From a bacterium (lineage in GTDB: Bacteria; Babelota; Babeliae; Babelales; Babelaceae), in the NCBI GenBank assembly GCA_023428375.1, contig JAEYYR010000001.1, forward strand, positions 248,001 to 312,000: a stretch of 64,000 nucleotides of DNA. The letters run 5' to 3'. Below the pieces are notes generated by a model. That model saw nothing but the letters and a program-made list of their open reading frames with translations, ran no database searches and was not told the origin of the DNA. The position numbers and the translations under genes were made by a program. Of the stretch, positions 57,940 to 64,000 are shown piece after piece (positions within the stretch are counted from its first letter, which is position 1; every line of letters starts with the position of its first letter).

Positions 57940-59916
57940 ATGCTGGATTCGTTTATTTATGGCTCTGTTGCTATAGCCGTACTGTTAGGCTTAGCGATTG
58001 TTGCCGGGCTTATGGCATACATCCGCTCGATAAAAGTTGATGATGCAAAAGCTCAACACATTGCAAGCGCTATTCGCTCAGGCGCGATGACCTTTCTCTG
58101 GGAAGAATACAAGGTCATTTCGTTTGTGGTAGCTATCATTGCATTGTTACTCTCCTATTTTGGATCGGTAATGGCAGCTGCTGCTTTTATCGCTGGTTCG
58201 GTATTATCATTGTCGACCGGCTTTATTGGTATGTGTGCCGCTACAGATGCAAACGTACGTACAACCTTGGCAGCTAAAAACAGTGGCGAACGCGCTGCGT
58301 TTTTTGTAGCTTTCTTTGGTGGTGGTGCGATGGGATTTGCAGTAGCAAGCATTGGTCTTTTTGGCCTTGGCAGTCTCCTCTATCTCTTTTACGGTACTGA
58401 ACAATTTGAATTATTACTTACTAGCTTTGGTCTTGGTGCTTCACTTGTAGCATTCTTTGCTCGCGTTGGTGGCGGTATTTATACCAAATCTGCAGACGTT
58501 GGCGCAGATTTAGTTGGTAAAGTTGAAGCAGGTATTCCTGAAGATGATCCACGTAACCCTGCCGTTATCGCTGATAACGTTGGTGATAACGTAGGTGATA
58601 TCGCTGGTACCGGTGCTGATCTTTATGAATCTTATGTAGCTTCAGCAGTCTCTACCATTATTTTGGCATCAAATGCTCATCCTGGTGATTTAGCGTATAT
58701 TTCGCTTCCTTTGATGGTTGCGGTATACGGTCTTTTTGGCTCAATCATCGGCCTTTTCTCAAACTTGCTTATTCGCGCTTCATCTGCGACATTACTTCGC
58801 AATGCAACGTTTATTTCAGTAGCATTTTATTTAGCAGCTACGTATGCGTACATGTCTTACATGTACCTTGATATGGCATTATTCAATTCATTGGTAATTG
58901 GTTGTGTATCCGGCGTACTTGTTGGTTTAATTACCGAATATTACACCGGTGGCGCTCCAATTCGCAAATTGGCATCAAGCTCACAATCAGGCGCTGCAAC
59001 AAACTTAATTTACGGTTTATCCGTAGGTATGGAATCAACCGTTTTACCAACAATCTTGCTTGGAATTGCAGTTTGGTTAGCATACGTTTACGGTGGTGGT
59101 CTTTTTGGTGTTTCATTAGCTGCAGTTTCAATGCTTGCAACTATTGCCATCACCATGACTGTTGATGCTTACGGACCGATAGCGGATAATGCTGGTGGTA
59201 TTGCTGAAATGGCTGGCTTTGGTCCTTCAGTACGTTCAATCACTGACAAACTTGACGCACTTGGTAACACTACGGCTGCTATGGGTAAAGGTTTTGCAAT
59301 CGGATCCGCATTATTAGCTGCGCTTGGCGTTTTTGCTGCATACGGCGAAAAAGCAAATATTCACACCTTAGATTTAATGAATCCTGTCGTTTTAGTTGGT
59401 GTATTTATCGGTGGCGCATTGCCATTCTTGATTTCTGCACTCACTATGCGTTCAGTAGGTGATGCTGCTCTCAAAATGGTTATGGAAGTTCGTCGTCAAT
59501 TTAGAGAAATTCCTGGCCTTATGGAAGGCAAAGCAGAACCTGACTATCGTCGTTGTGTTGCAATCAGCACGCAAGCTTCACTCCATGAAATGATTTTACC
59601 TGGTATTATCACGGTAACAGCACCAGTATTTGTGTATGTTGCATTTGGCAGCTTAGCACTTGGTGGTTTCTTGGTAGGTGCAACTCTTGTTGGCGTATTG
59701 CTTGCATTAATGATGGCAAACGGCGGTGGCGCATGGGACAATGCTAAGAAATATATTGAAGCTGGCCACTTTGGTGGTAAAGGTTCTGCCACCCATGGTG
59801 CCGCAGTTATCGGCGACACGGTTGGAGATCCATTCAAGGATACATCTGGTCCAGCATTGAACATTTTAATCAAATTAATGTCGATGGTTGCACTTTTACT
59901 CGTAACTATGCGATAA
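57940..59916 (+). CDS. hppA: Membrane-bound proton/sodium-pumping pyrophosphatase, K+-dependent type
   Basis: 658 residues, about sixteen TM segments. Hydrolyses pyrophosphate and pumps H+ and/or Na+. Diagnostic: DVGADLVGKVEAGIPEDDPRNPA, ADNVGDNVGDIAGTGADLYESY, ITMTVDAYGPIADNAGG and DTVGDPFKDTSGPALN. In GNTTAAMGKGFAIGS the residue that is Lys in K+-independent enzymes is Ala, which marks the K+-dependent class. AAAGGA lies upstream of the ATG. It would recover energy from the pyrophosphate of biosynthesis, useful in a host-dependent cell. Confidence 0.97.
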   Translation: MLDSFIYGSVAIAVLLGLAIVAGLMAYIRSIKVDDAKAQHIASAIRSGAMTFLWEEYKVISFVVAIIALLLSYFGSVMAAAAFIAGSVLSLSTGFIGMCAATDANVRTTLAAKNSGERAAFFVAFFGGGAMGFAVASIGLFGLGSLLYLFYGTEQFELLLTSFGLGASLVAFFARVGGGIYTKSADVGADLVGKVEAGIPEDDPRNPAVIADNVGDNVGDIAGTGADLYESYVASAVSTIILASNAHPGDLAYISLPLMVAVYGLFGSIIGLFSNLLIRASSATLLRNATFISVAFYLAATYAYMSYMYLDMALFNSLVIGCVSGVLVGLITEYYTGGAPIRKLASSSQSGAATNLIYGLSVGMESTVLPTILLGIAVWLAYVYGGGLFGVSLAAVSMLATIAITMTVDAYGPIADNAGGIAEMAGFGPSVRSITDKLDALGNTTAAMGKGFAIGSALLAALGVFAAYGEKANIHTLDLMNPVVLVGVFIGGALPFLISALTMRSVGDAALKMVMEVRRQFREIPGLMEGKAEPDYRRCVAISTQASLHEMILPGIITVTAPVFVYVAFGSLALGGFLVGATLVGVLLALMMANGGGAWDNAKKYIEAGHFGGKGSATHGAAVIGDTVGDPFKDTSGPALNILIKLMSMVALLLVTMR

Positions 59917-59923
59917 ATACTAC

Positions 59924-59950
59924 TGCGGGAGCATTAATGCTCCCGCAACT
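59924..59950 (+). terminator. Terminator of hppA
   Basis: Perfect 24-bp palindrome TGCGGGAGCATT/AATGCTCCCGCA at 59924-59947, followed by ACTTTTG, starting 7 bp after the hppA stop. Confidence 0.88.
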
Positions 59951-59988
59951 TTTGAAACACACAAAAATTAAAATTAAGAATCTGTAGA

Positions 59989-60519
59989 ATGAAGCAATTA
60001 CTCCTCTTTTCTTTATTCTTTTCACAATCTCTTTTTTCATCAGAACAATCAAAATTACTTTCATTGCCCTTGCAGTATGAAGAAGGCTCTTATGTAGATA
60101 TCTTAAAATCACACGCTGAATTTGAGCGACTGCAAAAAAATAAATCGACACAACACAGCTTGGTCAATAATTTTATGCATAGCATGTTAAGTGATATACG
60201 TCATGAGAGGGATATACTTTACAATAAATGGTGCGGTAGCTCTTCTGCTCTATGCAAAACAGCTAGTTTAACGGGATGTGGATGCGCGAGTCCTGTAGCA
60301 ATCATTACTGGCTTATTAACCAATTATTCATATATAACTGTTTGCGGTACTATAGCAACCGTCGTGTATATTCCTACAATAGGGTGGAGTATAGTGCAAG
60401 CAATTAATACTTATAACCATTTAGATGTTTATGAACATGCTGCTTTACAGTGGTATAGAGCATTAAATAATGCCTCATCAAATATTCAGCAATTTCCTGC
60501 AAGTATGCGAATGGAATAA
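59989..60519 (+). CDS. Exported TM-hairpin protein, pair with 60559
   Basis: 176 residues. Signal at 1-17 (LLLFSLFFSQSLFS), then SYVDILKSHAEFERLQ, MLSDIRHERDILYNKWCG, Gly/Cys-rich hydrophobic hairpin (LTGCGCASPVAIITGLLTNYSYITVCGTIATVVYIPTIG in two helices at about 95-135) and YEHAALQWYRAL. The next protein has the same landmarks (SYAQILGSQEHFEYL, ALTDIHTDKNKLYKSECG, YEKVLMQWQKEL). Tandem paralogs; function unknown. Confidence 0.72.
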   Translation: MKQLLLFSLFFSQSLFSSEQSKLLSLPLQYEEGSYVDILKSHAEFERLQKNKSTQHSLVNNFMHSMLSDIRHERDILYNKWCGSSSALCKTASLTGCGCASPVAIITGLLTNYSYITVCGTIATVVYIPTIGWSIVQAINTYNHLDVYEHAALQWYRALNNASSNIQQFPASMRME

Positions 60520-60558
60520 AATACAACCAATGTTATAACACGATAAAAAAGGAGCTCC

Positions 60559-61092
60559 ATGAAAATACTGTTACTATTTCTTATCGCATGTACCGCTTGC
60601 TCTTCAGAGCTGCAGTTGATTTTGCCATCAATGTACTCGCAAACTCGCTATGCACCGATTTCGTATGTTCCTAAGTCTTATGCGCAGATTTTAGGATCCC
60701 AAGAACATTTTGAATATCTTAAAACGCAGGATTCAAGGACTTTAAGCGCGTACTTTCATGAAGCTTTAACTGATATTCATACCGATAAAAACAAATTATA
60801 TAAGAGTGAATGCGGTACATCCTGCAAAAAATGCCAAGCTGGTTCCATTATTACCATTGCAACAGGAAGCCCTTTTGCGTTGCTTGCTGGTTGGTTAACT
60901 CATAATTTCTGCATAACTTTAGGTGGCGGTATAGGTACTTTCATTTATTTGCCGGCAGTCGGATATTACATTTATAAAGTAACGAGTGAACACGAAAAAC
61001 TAAATTGCTACGAAAAAGTTCTTATGCAATGGCAAAAGGAATTACTACCACAGCAACACTATATCGTAGGCAAGACCATGAGCTTGGAGTAA
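60559..61092 (+). CDS. Exported TM-hairpin protein, pair with 59989
   Basis: 177 residues. Signal at 1-15 (LLLFLIACTACSS; CTAC might be a lipobox), Tyr/Pro-rich N-terminal stretch, the shared SYAQIL, HTDKNKLYKSECG and YEKVLMQWQKEL motifs, and a Cys-rich CGTSCKKC segment before a TM hairpin at about 97-135. GGAGCTCC precedes the ATG. Its end is joined to the next gene by a gap of 2 bp. Confidence 0.72.
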   Translation: MKILLLFLIACTACSSELQLILPSMYSQTRYAPISYVPKSYAQILGSQEHFEYLKTQDSRTLSAYFHEALTDIHTDKNKLYKSECGTSCKKCQAGSIITIATGSPFALLAGWLTHNFCITLGGGIGTFIYLPAVGYYIYKVTSEHEKLNCYEKVLMQWQKELLPQQHYIVGKTMSLE

Positions 61093-61094
61093 TT

Positions 61095-61652
61095 ATGATG
61101 TTGTATTTTATTTTGTTTCTAACATTGAATGGTATTGCTGCTGATATAACTTCTATGAAAGAATGGGGACAGCCAAGCCAAGTGATCATGCCTCAACTAT
61201 ATAAATATGATAAAGATAAAGCGCTTCATGATCTTAGAAATCTAACTCCTTTAAATTTTTGCAATAATTGGAATAGAAATCTACAAGAATATTTAGAATA
61301 CGTTAGTAAATTAAGTTCAGTTGTAGATGAAAACCGTAGAATCAAAAATACTATTAATAAATTAATGAATTCTGTACAAAACACTATTTACGCGCATTTA
61401 AAATCAACAAAAAATCATTTAGATAATCCTTACTTGCAACTATTGCCCTATATTATGGGCTTGAGTATGCTGCCACCAACAGGTGCGGCGTATTATGGGT
61501 ATTTTCATTTGCCAGAATTACTTTATTTCTATAGTGCGATTGGACTAATGGGTTATTTTTCTTATCAAACTATAAGCGATCTTCAAAGCGAATTTGATCT
61601 ATTAAACTTTCGATTAAATCAAATTCAAAAATATGCCAATAAATTGAGATAA
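61095..61652 (+). CDS. Exported TM-hairpin protein, related to 62445
   Basis: 185 residues from the ATG at 61095 (GGAG five bases upstream, within the preceding gene's last codons). Signal at 1-16 (LYFILFLTLNGIAA), LTPLNFCNNWNRNLQEYLEYV, a charged helix, then TM segments at about 115-135 and 140-158, and a helical end. The NF-x-x-x-WN-x-x-L pattern recurs at 62445 (PTNFHQTWNLQLEKTL). Function unknown. Confidence 0.7.
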   Translation: MMLYFILFLTLNGIAADITSMKEWGQPSQVIMPQLYKYDKDKALHDLRNLTPLNFCNNWNRNLQEYLEYVSKLSSVVDENRRIKNTINKLMNSVQNTIYAHLKSTKNHLDNPYLQLLPYIMGLSMLPPTGAAYYGYFHLPELLYFYSAIGLMGYFSYQTISDLQSEFDLLNFRLNQIQKYANKLR

Positions 61653-61674
61653 AAAAGGCGCTCAAATGAGCGCC
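61651..61674 (-). terminator. Terminator between convergent genes
   Basis: GGCGCTC (61657-61663) pairs with GAGCGCC (61668-61674); leftward the stem is followed by a T-run (from AAAAAA at 61651-61656), ending the 61682 gene. It follows the rightward gene at 61652 too. Confidence 0.85.
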
Positions 61675-61681
61675 ACATTTA

Positions 61682-62368
61682 TTAAAATTTATTCGGAAAC
61701 TGATATAGGATACCATAACTTAAGGTATCTGCCATTTCTAAAATTTGAGTATAATAGGTATCAAAATCTTCAATATCTTCCGCCCATTGTTTATTCAAAC
61801 GTGTGGTAGCACTGTTTGTCACTAATTTAAGATGTTCATACAGCATATCTTTCCACATTTGTTCATCCCAATATGAAGGATTAGCTTTTGCAAGAAAAGC
61901 AGCTATTTCATCGGCATTTTTGTGCCAACGTGCATCTGCATCTTTAAGCGCTTTGTCGTTTTGAGCTTTTGCCTCTTTTACTACTTCAGCAGCTAATTTA
62001 ATATGCTCTTTTAATAAATTGGCAACCGATTGACCAACAGATTTTCCATAATAAGGGATTAAGGCATCCCCAATATCTTGTTGATTCTTCATTAATCGAT
62101 TGGTTATTGCTTGTACGTCATTAATGCCGGCAATATACGAAACAATAAATTGATGGGTGAAGATACCATGATCTGACCATAATTTTCTCATGGTTGTTTT
62201 TAGCAAACAATGTTGATCCGTGGTAATGCTTGGCTTGCTTGGTGCTGAATTGCCTTCTGCTTCACCATTGATATTTACCATTGATTTTCGTTCTTTTTGG
62301 CAGCAAGATGGCTTGCTATTAATTAACGGGATCGCCATCAAAAGCATAAGCGCTGATAATTTATTCAC
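61682..62368 (-). CDS. Exported member of a conserved uncharacterised helical family
   Basis: 228 residues from a GTG at 62368 (GGAG six bases upstream). Signal at 1-18, then a Ser/Pro linker. Residues 57-228 fit a widespread uncharacterised family I recognise by pattern: MRKLWSDHGIFTHQFIVS, RLMKNQQDIGDALIPYYG, LLKEHIKLAAEVV, ARWHKNADEIAAFLAKANPSYW, LYEHLKLV and a final DTLSYGILYQFP. His and Asp/Glu positions recur in helices, like a metal-binding four-helix bundle. Copies elsewhere are often named without evidence. Divergent from 62445. Confidence 0.82.
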   Translation of the reverse strand: MNKLSALMLLMAIPLINSKPSCCQKERKSMVNINGEAEGNSAPSKPSITTDQHCLLKTTMRKLWSDHGIFTHQFIVSYIAGINDVQAITNRLMKNQQDIGDALIPYYGKSVGQSVANLLKEHIKLAAEVVKEAKAQNDKALKDADARWHKNADEIAAFLAKANPSYWDEQMWKDMLYEHLKLVTNSATTRLNKQWAEDIEDFDTYYTQILEMADTLSYGILYQFPNKF

Positions 62369-62444
62369 AGAAACTCCTTTACCTCTTAAAAAACAACTTG
62401 CTACAATGAAAGCATGTTCATAGAGAATAAAGGAAGGAATTTTT

Positions 62445-62981
62445 ATGACGCTATCAAAAGGTATCCTTTATATAACTCTAACACTATTCGGGACAATTAC
62501 TTCACATGACTTTTATTACGTGCAACGGATGGTGGAACAAATAGCTCCTACAAACTTTCATCAGACGTGGAACTTGCAATTAGAAAAAACTTTAAAGGAT
62601 TTTTACCATACTCCTCTTCATAAAAGAAGAACCAAAGAATTGCTGCGCACCAAGCAAGAGGAATTAAAAAGTTTAAAGAAAATTGATCTAGAATCTTATA
62701 TATATGTAGGCCTAGGATTTTTATTTGCTGCACATTTTATTAACCATTTCATTATTTTTCTAGAAAATATTGAAGCCTGTATTCCCGAACCCGATACGTG
62801 CCCCCTTGATATATATTTTACATTCCATGATTCATACTTCACCCGAAAAGAAATATTGTTTAAAGCTTCACAATATATTGCACTACCGTTTCTTTGTTAT
62901 GGCCTCTCAATTGATCGGTATAATAATAAAATTGATCATATGGTGAATGCTATTAAAAAATTCAATATCACGCTGCAATAA
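62445..62981 (+). CDS. Exported TM-hairpin protein, related to 61095
   Basis: 178 residues with AAGGAAGG upstream. Signal at 1-20 (ILYITLTLFGTITS), a charged region opening APTNFHQTWNLQLEKTLKDFY, then KRRTKELLRTKQEELKSLKK, TM about 87-107, an acidic Cys-bearing loop (CIPEPDTCPLD) and TM about 143-156. The WN motif ties it to 61095. Function unknown. Confidence 0.7.
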   Translation: MTLSKGILYITLTLFGTITSHDFYYVQRMVEQIAPTNFHQTWNLQLEKTLKDFYHTPLHKRRTKELLRTKQEELKSLKKIDLESYIYVGLGFLFAAHFINHFIIFLENIEACIPEPDTCPLDIYFTFHDSYFTRKEILFKASQYIALPFLCYGLSIDRYNNKIDHMVNAIKKFNITLQ

Positions 62982-63001
62982 ACAGAAAATGTTTACAAAA
63001 C

Positions 63002-63045
63002 CATGAGATCTCCCTACGCTATGTTGCAAAAAGGAATTTCTCATG
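63002..63045 (+). promoter_or_regulatory. Leader repeat including the start codon of 63043
   Basis: CATGAGA (63002-63008) is mirrored by TCTCATG (63039-63045), whose ATG is the start codon at 63043. The ribosome-binding site AAGGA lies in the loop. The stem is short (7 bp). Confidence 0.4.
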
Positions 63046-63558
63046 ATCATACTATTTTTTCTTACTACCCTGCTATGCGCATATTCACCTGAAGAAATGA
63101 AAAAAGTATTCAAGCGTGAATGTAGTATGCCGGGCAATACGTATCGTTTAACACGTTATCCAGAAACACTAGAAAGCAATTGTCACAAAGCAGTCACAGA
63201 AACATTACATCAATTAAAAAAACATCATTTAAGTGATGAGCAAAAAAAAGAAATCAAACATACGTTAAAAGAAATCAAAGAAGAGTTAAAAGACCAATAC
63301 AACATAAAAATAAAAGATTCAAAAGAAACATGGACCATTTACTTACTTGATAAAGCAAAATGGGCTTCGTTTGCGATTGTTGTTGCTTCAGTTATGGCAG
63401 CTGCTTACGGAGATAAAGAAATTTCACCAATTTCTGCTCCTATCGGCGCTGTCGGTACCGTAGCTGGTGTTTCCGCACATTTTTATGATCATAATGCATG
63501 GGTTTCAATGATGAAACGCAATTATAAATTCATAAAAAAAGCGGCCGACCAATTTTAA
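63043..63558 (+). CDS. Exported two-TM helical protein (LS-helix family)
   Basis: 171 residues, AAGGA 7-8 bases before the ATG. Signal at 1-13 (IILFFLTTLLCA), a Cys at 24, then KKHHLSDEQKKEIKHTLKEIKEELKD, the same motif as in 14020-14673 and 14741-15466, then two Ala/Gly-rich TM segments at about 104-120 and 128-145 and a basic helix. Third member of this family, about 48 kb from the other two. Function unknown. Confidence 0.72.
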   Translation: MIILFFLTTLLCAYSPEEMKKVFKRECSMPGNTYRLTRYPETLESNCHKAVTETLHQLKKHHLSDEQKKEIKHTLKEIKEELKDQYNIKIKDSKETWTIYLLDKAKWASFAIVVASVMAAAYGDKEISPISAPIGAVGTVAGVSAHFYDHNAWVSMMKRNYKFIKKAADQF

Positions 63559-63578
63559 TCAATTATAGCCAATCGAAA

Positions 63579-63625
63579 TTGACCGTGGATATACTAACTA
63601 AAAAACAGAGTGTATCCATGGTCAA
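63579..63625 (+). promoter_or_regulatory. 16-bp leader hairpin enclosing the start codon of 63618
   Basis: Arms 63579-63594 and 63610-63625 pair over 16 positions with 14 Watson-Crick and two G-U pairs. The ATG at 63618-63620 is in the middle of the right arm. A CCATGG lies there. Almost the whole 59-bp gap to the previous gene is this hairpin. Confidence 0.6.
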
Positions 63626-64000
63626 CTTTCTTTATCTTTTTATTACTCTCATGACAATTAATTATATTTCTACCGGTGATACATCAATAGATTGGTATTC
63701 ATTAAATTTAATAAATCAACGCAATTTTGATGAAGAATTTAATGATGTATTAAAAGCAAAATTATATAGCACGCATCTCTCAAGACCATTAATAGCTAGA
63801 AATAGCCTCAATGTCTTACATTTAAATTTAGATAAAGAAAAGATTGATTTAAGTAATCTTAATAAAAAATTGTCTCGAACAACATTTTTCTCGCTGTGTT
63901 TAATGAATGGCATTGCATATATTTATGCGCAAATATATGGAGATACGCGAGACATATTCTGCGATCAGAAAGACAAAAACTGTTTTAATGCTGGTTTTTC
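63618..64000 (+). CDS. Exported protein, N-terminal part (runs off the edge)
   Basis: The frame from the ATG at 63618 stays open to the end of the window (127 codons visible). Signal-like start VNFLYLFITLMTINYIS, then a helical region (NFDEEFNDVLKAKLYS) with NLDKEKIDLSNLNKK, and a hydrophobic segment near residue 96-110 (FFSLCLMNGIAYIYA). Layout resembles the hairpin proteins upstream. Its start codon is buried in a 16-bp hairpin. No family recognised. Confidence 0.6.
   Translation, partial: MVNFLYLFITLMTINYISTGDTSIDWYSLNLINQRNFDEEFNDVLKAKLYSTHLSRPLIARNSLNVLHLNLDKEKIDLSNLNKKLSRTTFFSLCLMNGIAYIYAQIYGDTRDIFCDQKDKNCFNAGF

Noticed and set aside
58155..59165. Frames in both directions inside hppA
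   Set aside because: GC-richer codon shadows of a conserved membrane protein.
1..64000. tRNA, rRNA, CRISPR arrays and insertion sequences
   Set aside because: Looked for cloverleaf-like stems, regularly spaced repeats and transposase motifs; none seen, though a covariance-model scan would be needed to exclude a tRNA formally.

Overview
This window is AT-rich, densely packed bacterial DNA with about 80 genes, mostly 20-150 bp apart or overlapping. I see no rRNA, tRNA, insertion sequence, phage module or CRISPR array. Close to 50 of the 80 products start with a short hydrophobic Sec-type signal or anchor, and many of these are small, lack a recognisable family and sit in tandem paralogous pairs. 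Housekeeping genes are scattered singly between them. This mix (reduced genome, large lineage-specific secretome, eukaryote-like domains, few biosynthetic genes, a membrane pyrophosphatase and paired alanine/sodium symporters) is what I would expect of an intracellular bacterium of protists, most like candidate phylum Dependentiae (TM6). That placement is inference from content, not from a phylogenetic marker.

Layout. 1-8.8 kb: secreted proteins, including two with Skp1/BTB-like segments and a duplicated divergent cassette of secreted thioredoxin plus secreted beta-propeller-like protein. 8.9-12.4 kb: an overlapping pgi-zwf-gnd operon (upper oxidative pentose phosphate pathway), completed at 18.1 kb by transketolase. 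12.4-17.7 kb: a secreted clostripain-type protease, TM-hairpin proteins, a Dps ferritin with two plausible starts and a ComEC-like remnant. 20-31 kb: secreted families, an exported AAA+ ATPase without a protease domain, a Nudix hydrolase and rsmE. 31-44 kb: the housekeeping core (truA, typA, rpsR, rpsF, an S24-type repressor, rnhB, ftsY, prmC, mutL, ogt) with one secreted triplet inserted. 45-53 kb: more secreted families, ku, tsaB, a zinc-ribbon miniprotein, the RuvX/YqgF gene and two sodium:alanine symporters. 53-64 kb: murE, a secreted cytosolic-type phospholipase A2 (cPLA2), hppA and a run of small membrane-hairpin proteins.

How it fits together. Sugar phosphate enters at Pgi and is oxidised by Zwf and Gnd for NAD(P)H and pentose, with transketolase linking back to glycolysis; no 6-phosphogluconolactonase is visible. 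The symporters and the pyrophosphatase would import amino acids and energise the membrane. The secretome is probably the host-facing part. The strongest single candidate is the cPLA2-like protein at 54560-56707, which has all three key residues of the eukaryotic enzyme. A second pattern crosses gene families: several secreted-protein genes have a hairpin that buries the ribosome-binding site or the start codon, suggesting shared post-transcriptional control.
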